Below, in pieces: positions 38,676 to 49,091 of a stretch of 64,000 bases of DNA (its first letter is position 1; every line of letters starts with the position of its first letter). This DNA is from Symsagittifera roscoffensis (lineage: Eukaryota > Xenacoelomorpha > Acoela > Convolutidae). The notes under the pieces are model-generated. The model had not been told where the DNA came from. It searched no databases and worked only from the letters and a program-made list of their open reading frames with translations. Made by a program: the position numbers and the translations under genes. Where the stretch lies: assembly GCF_963678635.1 (NCBI RefSeq), contig NC_087062.1, forward strand, positions 59,871,584-59,935,583, given 5' to 3'.

Positions 38676-39984
38676 TCAACATCTCTTCTTTTCCCTTCCG
38701 TAACATTCACTTATTCTAGAAATTCTCTTCATGGCGGTGGTCACTGCTTTCCGATGAGTTACAAAAGCTCGCTTAAAAGCTCCTGCTCCAATGTCCAGCT
38801 GATACACCCTGTACACTCTGCTGTGTTTCGACACATGTTTCTTGGCATACTCGTACAACAATGCAGTCATGTTGGCTCTAAACCATGGCATCAGTCTTTT
38901 TCTGGCCCATATCTTTTTCACTTCCATCGGAATGTTCAAGATTTTGCACAATGTCTCAAGAGATCTAAATCTTTTAGACAATCCAATTCCTGTAAATTTT
39001 CTCTCGTCGGGGTCTCCTGTCTATTGTTCTCCTTTACAAGAGCTTCCAGCCATCGTATCGCCATCATAACTCCCACTATCACTATCGTTATGGGATGTGA
39101 TGAGTCTGGTAAACCCATGGAGAGCAGCTCTCTACAGTCCCAGATCAACACCAGATTACTACGCCCGGGGTACCACCATGTTTGTAGCAAGCAATGGCAG
39201 GGGAACTCATCATGTGTTGACATGATGCTACTCCAATTACGTTTTCCCAAAGCTTCCAGTAGTGGTTCCGCTTCCATCATCACTCGCTGGACTTCATCAT
39301 TCTCATCTACTGCATTGTAAGCCGTGACTGTTGATCCTTTCTGATTCTGTCTTTCAAAGTCACTGAAGTTCCCACTGGCGTTTCCCATGAACTTCTTTCC
39401 CAGTATCGATTCTAAATCCTCTTTAGTTTTCTCCGGAACTGCTGAGAACATTTTGCACAGTATTTCGTAAGATTTTTCTGACATTCTTGCTAGTCTTACG
39501 CATTTTGGCACTGAGAAGGCTTGATTCACTATCGTTCTCGTACTTTTCAAATCCATGGAGCTAATGTCGATCCCACCAAATATCGCGCTCCCGACGGTCT
39601 GCGATAAGTTTCACTGTGCCGGATGTTCATTTCCGCCTCGATCGCTTCCCTCCACTTTCCTATGTGCTTTTGTTCAGTCTGCAAAACTCCTGGAAACACT
39701 TCTACACTGATGGCCGTGACCATCTCATGCTTCTGTTCTAGATTCAATAGTGACTCTAAAAAACCAGACATGCTGTAGAATTCTAGTGCAGTCACTAGAT
39801 TCACCTCATTTCCTCCATGGCAATCTGCAATCAGTTCCGTTTCTTTTTTTGCCTTCATCACAATGTTTCCAAACAATATCATCAATTGCTTGTGTTGCTT
39901 CTCCAGGGTCTTTACGCAATCCAGGACTCCACAGATGTGACCTTTCAGTCCACAGACTTCTGCCAGACAGCTACCAGGTTTGAC
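38676..39984 (-). pseudogene. Accessory protein C-terminal region (copy B)
   Basis: Frames 39547-39885, 38936-39556 and 38676-38981 carry the same helical, basic region as copy A, with shifts near 39550 and 38960. Very close to duplicate B' (only scattered substitutions). Confidence 0.5.
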
Positions 39985-40296
39985 TCAGTCCTCTGGTTCC
40001 CAGCCAGGCAACTCTTCCTTGTCTTCTCCAATGCCCTTAGAGGCTGTTGTCATCAAATTATAGATGATGTTCAGGTCACGCAAGTTACAGTCTGAATTCA
40101 ATTCCCTCTGCAGATCTTGTGTCGCTCGTAATATCGAATCGGCATTGGGACTCGGACACCATGATGATTTCATTAGTTCCCACACTACCATCAAACTCGT
40201 TCTCAGCAGTTCGTGTGAAAATCCCAATCCAAACTCTACTCGGTTGTCCGATTTTGGCACTGATTGTGCAGTAAACTTTTCCTCCAAGACTAGCAA
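39985..40296 (-). pseudogene. Accessory protein segment ending in shared UGA (copy B)
   Basis: 103-residue frame equal to 18714-19025 with few changes; again GWEPED then TGA, then VKPGS in the same frame. Confidence 0.5.
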
Positions 40297-41443
40297 TCCT
40301 TGACATCCAGAATTTTAGCAACACTGCTTGCTCGTAATCAAAGAAGCAATCGCGTATGTCTTCATTTAGGAAAGGGTTGTACGCTATCCCTATGACTCCG
40401 GATACGTAACTGTATGATTTCATCCTGATTGGTCCACAGTATTCACTGGATTTCGGCAGTGCTCCCATAGATTCTTTCGAGAGCCTCAGCTCCTTGTTTG
40501 AGAACCTCTTTATTTTGTCGAATTTGTTCATCGGTTCTAGTTCCTCGGGTTCTTTCATGTTCACTCGCATTGGTTTGCTCTGATATATGTCCGAAAGTGC
40601 TAGCAAGAGCAAGGCTTTCGCTCGCTCATCGTCTTCCCTTAGCATCTTGACGCAAGTGCTCAATGCTGGCACTGAAATTTGTTCTATCATAAATCGAACA
40701 AAACAGAGAGCGTCTCTCCGCTTCGCGCACGCTACTGCTGATCTTTCTTGGGTCATCAGATCTCTCTCACTCGTCATTAAGAACACCTTCTCCTCTTTCG
40801 ATCTTTTTCTTTCTTCCGAATCATATTCCCCGCGAGTCAGTCCAATCATGCACCAAGCGAACCTCAGCTGTAGCTCTGTTCTCATGTAAAATCTTGCTAT
40901 CAGAGGGTGTATCTTATAACTTTTTATGGCACTTTTGTCTTCCAGAGCCATTAAGCGTCCTCTGGCCGAATTTCTGATTTCTAACATCTCCATGTATCCA
41001 CCGGCGGCTTCATCAAACGATACAGTTTTTGACACTGTCAGTCGGTTATATTCCACTGGGACTAGATGTCCTACGACGCTTCCCTTTTCGTGATTCATGG
41101 GAGACGGTTTAAAGTCTTTAATCGTACTCTCTCCACATTGGCTGAGTATCTCCATTTCTAACGTCGCTCCAGTCAGAGTGCGGTCACTCCTCTTGATTTT
41201 GTAACCGGTTGATTTTATTTCTGCAATGAGTGGCACCATCGCTACATCAGTCAATATCCTGTCTGTGCCAAGTAATCGATCATCACCCTGTCCCAAGTCC
41301 ATAGCTTCCTCGACGCGTTTTCTGTTCGTTGAGTTGACAGCTTTCATCGAGATTTCGGAATCCACCTTTGTCTTTTCCGCCTTCCTCAATGTCACCTTTC
41401 TGCCCAGTTTCATCTTCATCTCATTAATCTTGTCAATCACCAA
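40085..41443 (-). CDS. Unassigned central region of accessory protein (copy B)
   Basis: 452-residue frame colinear with the copy A 504-residue frame, differing by an in-frame 49-residue deletion (IKSYKIHPL) and scattered substitutions. The long frame kept open in two diverged copies suggests it was translated until recently. No family recognised. Confidence 0.55.
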   Translation of the reverse strand: MVIDKINEMKMKLGRKVTLRKAEKTKVDSEISMKAVNSTNRKRVEEAMDLGQGDDRLLGTDRILTDVAMVPLIAEIKSTGYKIKRSDRTLTGATLEMEILSQCGESTIKDFKPSPMNHEKGSVVGHLVPVEYNRLTVSKTVSFDEAAGGYMEMLEIRNSARGRLMALEDKSAIKSYKIHPLIARFYMRTELQLRFAWCMIGLTRGEYDSEERKRSKEEKVFLMTSERDLMTQERSAVACAKRRDALCFVRFMIEQISVPALSTCVKMLREDDERAKALLLLALSDIYQSKPMRVNMKEPEELEPMNKFDKIKRFSNKELRLSKESMGALPKSSEYCGPIRMKSYSYVSGVIGIAYNPFLNEDIRDCFFDYEQAVLLKFWMSRIASLGGKVYCTISAKIGQPSRVWIGIFTRTAENEFDGSVGTNEIIMVSESQCRFDITSDTRSAEGIEFRL

Positions 41444-42076
41444 TTTTGATCGCTTCGTTCCTTCCGGGTTCTTGACAGATATACCACTTCTCCTTGGTCT
41501 TCTTGCGGCGTCATCTCGATAGGAGAGTTTGCCTCACTTTCGTCAGTGGCCGAGTCGATCAACAATTCGCTCAATCTCCCCTCACACTCTTCGAGTTTGT
41601 CAAGGACTTTCCGCATTAGTGGTCGGCTGAGACCTAGTTTCAAAATAGACTGGGTTCCGTAGCTCTGAACTACTGTCCAAAGCTCTTCCATGAAGGCGAC
41701 TCTGTCCATTTTGCATCCTGTCCTATTTTCATGGTCTCTATGATGCACCTCCCACTCTTCGCCGGGCAAAGTTCCCAAGAAAGTTACTCTGACAGCGCCT
41801 TCTATTCTTCTTCTCCTTGGTGATTCCATCCAGAGTTTCTGTTCGGTATTTTCAGAATTGCTCGAAGAGCCGCTCTCCGGCAATTTACCGGTTCGTTCCC
41901 ATAAAAGCCGACGGGGGTTCCAGCGTGGAAGTACCCTCGTCTGCTGGCTCAGTCGTCGCTTCCAAGGCGTCCGCGCCTTTTTCAAAATCACTGAGGAAAC
42001 TGAAGTCTAGACTGGATACTCCTCCTGTCGAAGCCTTAGCGTCTTCTTTCTCAGCGTGATCGGGATTCTGTTGCAT
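41437..42076 (-). CDS. Unassigned accessory protein segment (copy B)
   Basis: Frames 41437-41991 (184 residues) and 41885-42076 (63 residues, acidic DFEKGADALEATTEPADEG) overlap in different phases. Contains VRVTFLGTLPGEEWEVHHRD. Confidence 0.45.
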
Positions 42077-42296
42077 AGGTTCTTCCGATCGACGGCTTCC
42101 TCCCTGCCCATCGTCTCGTTCTAGGTTCTTTCCTGAATTTGAGGGCCCTTGCTCTTCACTCCTGGCCTGCTAGCATGGTTCTAGACCGTAGCGTTCCTCC
42201 CACCGTTAACTCTGGTTTCACACTCGTTAAGATCAGGGAGGCTTCTGGTAATTCAGCCTTGCCTCTCATCACCATAGGTGCTAGATCCAGTTTCGC

Positions 42297-43322
42297 TCAT
42301 TCCTCATCAAACCTCTCAGGCTTCAGAGTCGCTGCATTGCTCATTCGTCTTCTCGTTGCTTCTTCCGTGTAAGCAAACTGCGTATACTGCAGCACTGCGG
42401 CATTTCTGCCCACAAAACACGGGTCCATCGTTTCCGAGAACTTCGCCATCCTCCTTTCATTAGTCTCAAAAGCTCTCAACCTAGGAGTTTGCACTGCGGA
42501 GACTGCTCCGAGCAAGATCCTTCTTATCAGAAGGAATTCAGGGATTTCCTCCGGCAGTTTTTTATAATCACCCCAACTTTTCGTCTCTTCTCTCACCTTA
42601 TGATATGCTGCAGTCAGTCGAGGATTTCTTGTGACCTCGCCGTTTGTTTTGTCGTAGGGTCGTAGATTCCAGAGTTTAAGGAAAACTTCAACGTGTCCTC
42701 TGTCCACTTCTCCCATACGATCACGGAAATGATCGTCAAAGTTGACGACCGTAATCTCTGGCTCCGATATCTTTGCAAACAATAGGTCTTCGCTGATCAG
42801 CTCTCGCAACACATGCTGCTCACACCAATTCAGCGCACTTCCGTCCTCTGCTGATATGAGGTTCAGGTGCAGCACCGACCTCCTGTAGGCTTCCACCTCA
42901 ACATCAGGGAACGCAAACGTGACTGCGCGTCCATATATGACCGTCACGAACTCCGTGGCTCCTCTGATCAATGCTAAGGGATCGGTCCTCATAGCTAAGC
43001 TCAGATCAGTTAGTAGGGGCATGCCCCCAGCATGACGTCGCACGTCTTCCTCCCTCTCAATCGTTTCATCCTCTCCTGTTCCAACGCGCTTCTGCTGCAG
43101 GAGGTACTGGATAAGAGTATGGCGCAAATCTCTTATCTTATTCCAGGAATCTGTGGATCGCTTCACATCAAACTTCCTCACGTTCACCTTCATCTGCTCT
43201 AGGTAGCGTGTCAAATTCATCAACCCTCCCAAATTTCCATGCGTTATCGCAATCAACGTTAGAAGTCCATCTAATCGCAAATTCTGTACTCCTTCAGTGA
43301 GCAGTATCGCTGGTCCCTTCAC
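42297..43322 (-). CDS. Unassigned accessory protein segment (copy B, 341 residues)
   Basis: One continuous frame that in copy A is split into two. ILLTEGVQNLRLDGLLTLIAI, RYLEQMKVNVRKFDVKRS, GRAVTFAFPDVEVEAY (absent in copy A), NWCEQHVLRELISED and an Arg/Glu-rich C-terminus. No domain recognised. At its upstream end a deletion of about 1.7 kb, relative to copy A, joins it to the SGNH fragment. Confidence 0.5.
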   Translation of the reverse strand: MKGPAILLTEGVQNLRLDGLLTLIAITHGNLGGLMNLTRYLEQMKVNVRKFDVKRSTDSWNKIRDLRHTLIQYLLQQKRVGTGEDETIEREEDVRRHAGGMPLLTDLSLAMRTDPLALIRGATEFVTVIYGRAVTFAFPDVEVEAYRRSVLHLNLISAEDGSALNWCEQHVLRELISEDLLFAKISEPEITVVNFDDHFRDRMGEVDRGHVEVFLKLWNLRPYDKTNGEVTRNPRLTAAYHKVREETKSWGDYKKLPEEIPEFLLIRRILLGAVSAVQTPRLRAFETNERRMAKFSETMDPCFVGRNAAVLQYTQFAYTEEATRRRMSNAATLKPERFDEE

Positions 43323-43713
43323 AAAGTTCTCTGAGCTCTGGTCTCCCTGGGTTCATCAGCTCCACCATCCGAAATAGCTGGGCTATAGTTGCACCTCCAA
43401 AGGCCGTCACCGTATTGATCCAGGAGGTCCTCAAATTCTGGAGCACTCTGACTAAACTGTCAGCCAGTATCAGATGTGATGTCCCAAGTGGCTGTTGCTG
43501 CAGGTTTACTGCTGGATTCCAAGTGGATCGATTGAAGCAGGCTCGCGAATCAGTGTCCTGAACTACCGTGAATCTATACTTCAACTGGTTGTTCTTCTGC
43601 ACGTCAATCACTCGGGACAATTTCTTCATTGGTACTTCTCGTATCTTTCTGTCTGGAACCTTAAAGCTCTTTGTTGGTAACGTTGTATCACTAACTCCCG
43701 TTCTTGTCAACAT
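43294..43713 (-). pseudogene. SGNH-hydrolase-like domain, N-terminal fragment (copy B)
   Basis: 139-residue frame: beta-rich lead (NQLKYRFTVVQDTDSRACF), then SHLILADSLVRVLQNL, which fits SGNH block I (GDS, here ADS, keeping the Ser nucleophile), then TVTAFGGATIAQLFRMV, matching the block II glycine region. After ELMNPGR the sequence jumps out of the domain, so blocks III-V are missing. Copy A supplies block V. Confidence 0.6.
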
Positions 43714-44411
43714 CTATGGGAGAGTTGTACTCTGCCCGTGTCATCGATTGTTCCATAGGTTGCAGTCACCCCGGAACCTGGCGCATTCCTATTAGCGACC
43801 AATCGTCCAGCAGTTTCTATCAACTTTCTCACCGTTTGCTCCACGACTGGGTCACCTAGGGTCTCACTCCGGTCCGGGATTGTCACTCGACCAGTTGTAG
43901 CCGGGAGTCGCGTCTCCGTCGTTTGACTCAACTCTCGATCAACTGCATCAATCGGGGACTGCCCACGAGGAACATTCCTTGTAGGTATCACTTTTTCCAC
44001 GGCTGTCGTTAACGCCAGCAGCTCCGATTGCTGTTTGTACTCTCGCCTCAAGCGCTCTATTTCTTCACCCTGTTTCTTGTTGCAATCCTCAAACAGTCTC
44101 TTCCAGATGTGTCTATCTTTTGCTGTACTGAGCATGGTCTTGGTCATTTCGTCCAGCTCCCTTCTGATCTTCTCCAGTTCTTCTATCGTCCCGTTAAGAT
44201 CTTGCATAGTCTCGTTCGTCTGAACCCCTTCCTCTACTTTCGCCCTCTTTGTTGGCACAGCTGCTCTCAGTTGTGAACCAGACGAGGCAGCCTCGTTGTT
44301 CATTTCCTGATGCATCCTCCTCAATCCAGGCCTAAGGCTTGGTGGGCAAAGGCATCTCACCTGGCTAGTAGGTCCTCGAACTTCCCAATCCAGGCTCGCT
44401 CGCCAAGTCAC
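43707..44411 (-). CDS. Coiled-coil N-terminal region of accessory protein (copy B)
   Basis: 234-residue frame. Residues about 75-140 (LNGTIEELEKIRRELDEMTK; GEEIERLRREYKQQSELLAL) form a strong coiled coil, followed by a Thr/Pro-rich linker and a helical tail. It leads directly into the SGNH fragment (7-base overlap). Confidence 0.5.
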   Translation of the reverse strand: MTWRASLDWEVRGPTSQVRCLCPPSLRPGLRRMHQEMNNEAASSGSQLRAAVPTKRAKVEEGVQTNETMQDLNGTIEELEKIRRELDEMTKTMLSTAKDRHIWKRLFEDCNKKQGEEIERLRREYKQQSELLALTTAVEKVIPTRNVPRGQSPIDAVDRELSQTTETRLPATTGRVTIPDRSETLGDPVVEQTVRKLIETAGRLVANRNAPGSGVTATYGTIDDTGRVQLSHRC

Positions 44412-44760
44412 TTCCTGAGAGAGCCCCGTTTCTCCAATTCATTACCCTCATGTTTGGGCAGTCTAGTACTCCTCTTTCTCCGTATGCTGCCATCAATAAG
44501 ACTTCCGTGGGGCGGTCCCCGCGGTTATCATGCCCCAAGATGTTTGTTAAGGCGGCCAGCAACATGACTATCTCTGGGTCCTCCAGAGCGAAGTCTCGAT
44601 CCATCAGCCGACGATAGATCGCATCTATCATCCGTCCTACGTACGCCTCCACCAGGTCCATGTACTCGTTCAAAATTAAAGTTGTCCATGTTCTTTCAGA
44701 TTCGATTCTATTACCGGTTTGATGAATTGAAATCAAGTGAATGATTAAAAGATCAATCAA
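44365..44760 (-). CDS. First frame of accessory ORF (copy B)
   Basis: 131-residue frame starting MIDLLIIHLISIHQ. Helical middle (YMDLVEAYVGRMIDAIYRRLMD; DPEIVMLLAALTNILGHD). It follows a 300-bp gap without frames and may hold the start of a second ORF. No family recognised. Confidence 0.45.
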   Translation of the reverse strand: MIDLLIIHLISIHQTGNRIESERTWTTLILNEYMDLVEAYVGRMIDAIYRRLMDRDFALEDPEIVMLLAALTNILGHDNRGDRPTEVLLMAAYGERGVLDCPNMRVMNWRNGALSGSDLASEPGLGSSRTY

Positions 44761-45057
44761 GATCTAGAAAAGAGGTCGCGAATATCACATTTGTCAACCT
44801 TACACTAATTCTATAGTAAAATTTTTTTAAAAAAATGTCAGATAAAAAGATTTTGATCCTAAAAATCAATAAAATCAATTCGTTGCCTAAGAATGGACAG
44901 TCCAAACTTTGGATCTATTCCTAAGATCGTCATTCGGTTATTCATGGTCACTAATTCCTTCTTACCCAGGGTCTTAATAACATAACACATAACATGACAT
45001 AACACACATATTACACACAACACACCTTTAGTATGACGCCATCCTGCATGCAACCTA
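44761..45057 (-). other. AT-rich gap between pol and accessory ORFs
   Basis: No frame of note. Contains an A/T homopolymer run near 44820 and a plus-strand cacata/acataac low-complexity stretch at 44980-45030. Could be an intergenic leader for the second ORF. Confidence 0.4.
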
Positions 45058-45470
45058 AACTCAGCCTATACTTAAATAATATTTCTTATGTAAGCATTCT
45101 TGTATATCAGTATCAGAGAAGATTACGTGTATCAGTGCATACAACTCACGTGGATGCAGTCGTTCTCTCTTCGGATCGTACACCGGAAACAAGAGCTCCT
45201 TCACTTCCCTTTCTAGAAGGAAGTGTCTCAATCTCGTCAAGGACAAGACTAGGTTTTCCGGGTCTACGTGCCGCTACTCCGTCGCCCTCGACACCAAGAA
45301 GCATAAGTACTTTCCCGGTATCTGTGACGCCGCCGGAGTCAAAGCTGCTACGCCTTCTATCCCTGCCCTCTGCTTCCAAAGGAATTCTATGTTTTTATAT
45401 TCTCTCTCAAAATCCGCTGCTAACGCTGTCTTAAAACTCATGTCTGCTGTGATCGCTATATGTCAACGTT
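45058..45470 (-). pseudogene. Macro-like domain downstream of integrase (one in-frame TAG)
   Basis: A single minus frame runs from about 45470 to the TGA at 45058, with one TAG (after SRAT). It reads DMSFKTALAADFEREY, GKYLCFLVSRAT, VDPENLVLSLTRLRHFLLER, VKELLFPVYDPKRERL and ELYALIHVIFSDTDIQ. The order of strand, helix and strand (sequestered-residue segment, F/Y-L-V-T/S, long helix, lP strand, helix, final strand) resembles macro (ADP-ribose-binding) domains. The usual glycine-rich loop is weak. A frame at 45146-45379 is a shadow of this one. Confidence 0.45.
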
Positions 45471-45588
45471 ATGCTACTTGAGTATTCATTTGGTAAGCTA
45501 AACTATGATTCCACTACTCTCCCTATGTTCGGTTTCTTAGGGTCCTCGTCTGTTTCTGCTTCTAGATCACCTGTCTCTCTTGCTTTTA
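45471..45588 (-). pseudogene. Linker between integrase and macro-like domain
   Basis: KLIKARETGDLEAETDEDPK then NIGRVVES and a TAG; frames shift on both sides but the acidic linker is readable and joins the integrase C-terminal frame to the macro-like frame. Confidence 0.45.
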
Positions 45589-46720
45589 TTAATTTTTTAT
45601 TAACAAATTTTCAGTGTGGGTAAGTCCTACCCCCACTCCCCGGACAAAAATATCCATCGACGTCTCCGTCGATCGCATACAGGATATCAAATCGAGATTG
45701 GAAGCCGGAATGAGTAATTGTCCTTCCTGGGCAGCCCAGGAAGGGTCATCCCTTCCAGTTCTTACGTATTTCATGCTTCCACCATCTACATCTTGAATCG
45801 TGACACTGGTCTCCTTTGGGTCCGACGTCATTTCGTTCAGCCAATCTAAGACACGCAGATTTGTCAAGTCTTGTTCATATGACTGCTGTTGCTCGTCGTC
45901 GAATTCTACCTCGGGCTTGGACCTCACAACGCATACCGGATATCAAATCGAGGTTGGAAGCCGGAATGAGTAATTGTCCTTCCTGGGCAGCCCAGGAAGG
46001 GTCATCCCTTCCAGTTCTTACGTATTTCATGCTTCCACCATCTACATCTTGAATCGTGACACTGGTCTCCTTTGGGTCCGACGTCATTTCGTTCAGCCAA
46101 TCTAAGACACGCAGATTTGTCAAGTCTTGTTCATATGACTGCTGTTGCTCGTCGTCGAATTCTACCTCGGGCTTGGACCGGTCATCGACCCACTCCTCGT
46201 CGTTATCATCGACTATGTCAATGGCCTGTGACACAGTTATTTCTTCTAGACCCACCACTTCTTTCACCATCTTCTGTAGATCTATCCTGTCCACTACAAA
46301 GTCGTTTCCGTAAGGATTATGTTTTTTCGTGAGTCTTGTCCTGTCACTGTGTCGAGTCTGTATCGTAAACGGAAGATCCGGCTCCAAATTTTTGGGGACC
46401 TCCATTTGTTCGGCGTCTTGCCAGTCCTTCTCTGCGTAGGGTAAGGTTTCTTCATCTGCTTCAATCACCTCGTTGGGATCCAGGTCCAGTGGTGGACTTG
46501 ATTTTTCCTCTACAATCTCATTTCCATCGTTCTTTTCCCTGGTGCCCTTCTCGTTGACCTCACAAACAGGGTCCATCATCAGATAATACCCCTCTTCCAT
46601 GTCTGCAGGTATACCCCAGTCCTCTGTCGATGGATTGTGTGGCTTGATGTTCTCGTAGTGAGCGGCTCGGCCTGTACTCAGTCTATAAAAACGTCCCTCC
46701 TGATGCACTTCCATAATCAT
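45589..46720 (-). pseudogene. Integrase C-terminal domain and acidic tail
   Basis: 281-residue frame (45875-46720) beginning MIMEVHQEGRFYRLSTGRAA, then HYENIKPHNPS: the small beta-barrel (GPF/Y-like) domain at the end of Ty3/gypsy integrases. A long acidic region follows. A 256-bp tandem duplication (45675-46186) repeats the segment VEFDDEQQQSYEQDLTNLRV and shifts the frame. Confidence 0.7.
45675..46186 (-). repeat. 256-bp direct tandem duplication in pol C-terminal region
   Basis: gcatac(a/c)ggatatcaaatcga at 45675 recurs at 45931; the two copies are nearly identical through ctacctcgggcttggacc. The period of 256 is not a multiple of three, so the duplication breaks the frame. Confidence 0.9.
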
Positions 46721-46916
46721 GAAGGGTCCCCTCCACTTTTTTAGGAGCTTTTTTGTTCCTTTCGGTGGTATAACATTCTGAAATACCCAAACTAGTCTCC
46801 TACCGAGTAAGCTTTTGCACCAGCTGCCTTCTTATCGAATCTTTTCATCTGCCTTGCCTGCTGAGTGTTCCGTCTACACAAGTCGTTAAACTCTTGTTGA
46901 CGTCTAATCAAATCCT

Positions 46917-47274
46917 TTACATAGACTTGTGGTGATGTTTTCTTCCCCTCAAACTCTGGGTAAAGAAAGTCAAGGGCAAAGACTTCTCGTGTCCAGTTAA
47001 CATCATGTGTGGACTAACTCCGGTGGTGGAGTGTTGCGTGCTGTTGTAAGCTCCCATCACCTGTGGAAGATATCTGTCCCAATCGGTCATATACCTGGAA
47101 CAATATATCCTCAGCATCGACACTAACGTTCGATTTCGCCTTTCCACTAAGCCATTCGTCTGGGAATGGTACGTCGTGGAATGAGCTTGAGTCACCTGTG
47201 AGCGTCTCATGAGCTCTTTCGTAAGTTCTCCCAGTTCTCCCAGAAGCTAATCCGTTATCCGATTGAAATGTCAT
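46917..47274 (-). pseudogene. Integrase catalytic core, second half
   Basis: Two overlapping frames. MTFQSDNGLAS gives the second catalytic Asp of DDE, and AHSTTYHSQTNGLVERRNRT gives the catalytic Glu. A frameshift separates them. Followed by the insertion-loop region and DRYLPQVMGAYNSTQHSTTG. Confidence 0.8.
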
Positions 47275-47343
47275 CGGACAACCATGTCTCGCTATCCACG
47301 TACTGATTAAATGATCGCACGTCTCTTCTGCTGAGGCAGTTAT

Positions 47344-47772
47344 TCAGGGCACGGCCTCTGCATACTTCGTGAAGTGATCTATAATGACCAAGATTTGATT
47401 GTAAGCACTGTCTGCAATGCATATCTTTTGGTGATCAATCTGTACCACCTCGTTAAATTCAGATGACTCGATCGACTGTATGGGAAATTGCAACTTCCTT
47501 GGATCCTTGACCTGTTGGCATGACAGACATGCTGTTACCCACTTCTCGCATGCCTTTTTCATCCTAGGCCACTCAAAGCGTTTCAGAATCCTCTGATATA
47601 CTTTGTCCATTCCCTGATGGTGCATCTGATCTTGTGACCTGAATAAAAGTACTGTTTGATAGAGTTGCGGCAACACTATCGCATTATATTTGTACAGGAC
47701 TTTTTCTTCTTCTCTTCTCTTGCAGGCCACGATCCCGTCCTTGTTCAGATATAACCTTCCCTCTTTCTTCAT
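47344..47772 (-). pseudogene. Integrase HHCC zinc finger and first catalytic Asp
   Basis: 142-residue frame: MHHQGMDKVYQRI and CEKWVTACLSC form the H-x-H...C-x2-C zinc-binding N-terminal domain; VVQIDHQKI carries the first catalytic Asp, and VIIDHFTKYAEAVP the following conserved strand. Typical Ty3/gypsy order. Confidence 0.85.
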
Positions 47773-47841
47773 AAAGTACTGTCTCAGAATGCGGTAACTG
47801 TCTTCCTCCAGATCGCCTTTGTCTGGATTTCCATTTTCGAT

Positions 47842-49051
47842 TCACCTTTTCAGGTTGCTCGTCATGCGGTCATTTCTCTGTGCTCTTAGTAGGTCCGAGA
47901 GTCTGTATCTCGCCTTCAAGTACGTCTTCATGACCCTCATCTGACTGTTCATTTCATCTGGTTGATGCGTGTCATCTTCCATCTTAACGCACCAAATCTT
48001 CGCCAATAGTTGTGTTTCTTGTTCGAACGGTTGAAGATCAGTCCTGACTACCTTTTTTTGCGGCAACAAGCTTATCGAACGTTTCGATACTGCTATTGTT
48101 TCCAGATCATGTGCTGCGTTGTCAAAGACTCTTTCACATGATATGAGGTAGCGATCACTGTCAGGTTCTTGATATACCTCCTTATGCAGATCCCTTGCTC
48201 AAGTTTCCACCGATAGTGTGTGGATCGCTAGCTCTGACATGTCTGATTCTGAGCTCGAGTTCCTGTCTTAATAGGTGTCGACTCCTGAATTGTCATCCAT
48301 GGGAGTTGTCATCCATTGAAGATTCTGCGATAGAGCACGTTCCCTCCTCCGGATCAGTTCCGTGCGTTCGTCTCATCCATCTGAACTCTCCGGACAAAAT
48401 TTTACTCTCCAGGTCCTGTTCCTCATCAGGAACTTTTTCATCTACATCAGACTCCCCGGACAAACTTTCTTGTCCCGGATGTTGATCATGAACTCGCTGG
48501 CTCTTCTCACTTTTCGTCTCCCCGGACAAAGTTTCTTGTCTTGTGTTCTGTTGAACCTTCTGACTTTCCTTATCCTGGTCTTCAAATGTTACTTTTTTCT
48601 TTTGTGTATCGTACCCAAGTTCTTTTCGTTTGTATGATGTGCTTGTCAAGACGTTTTGGGGGTATCGAGGACACTAGTTGCTGAACTATAGTCCTACAAT
48701 TGCTTTCATTTTCATTGTGTTGTCGTCTTGACGGCATGATCTTCACCTTCTAACAGACTGCCAGTGATGCCATAGCTGCTGCCCACTCGGGATCATCTCT
48801 GGTCAATTCCCTCTCCAACAATCAACCCAGCATCCGCATCACTTGCGGTGTGACCTGCACTGTTTCATCCATAATGAGAGGCTGTTAAAATTCATGCGAA
48901 AGAGTTCCTGCTGGACCAGGTTTGAGCGCAGCAACAGATCCAAGGGCACCAGATCCTTCTTGGATAGAATCTTTAATTCGGCTGCTTTTTCTACAGGTAA
49001 CTCAGGAAGTCCTGGAATTGGATGTCCAGACTTGTCCAACCATCTCGTCAA
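47842..49051 (-). pseudogene. RNase H-integrase connection with LSGE repeats
   Basis: Frames 48839-49051, 48293-48649 and 47842-48069 cover a long, poorly conserved connector. The middle one has three ETLSGE/ESLSGE/ILSGE repeats, encoded by TGTCCGGGGAG-like DNA that also resembles the tract before the LTR. No catalytic motif. Part near 48650-48840 has no frame. Confidence 0.5.
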
Positions 49052-49091
49052 GGGAAGCGCTTCGTAAGTTTCATGTCCAGAAACGAGAACC

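Noticed and set aside
45146-45379. 77-residue frame starting MEAEGRDRRRSSFDSGG as a gene
   Set aside because: It overlaps, in another phase, the macro-like frame that reads continuously with one TAG from 45470 to 45058 and has the better protein character.
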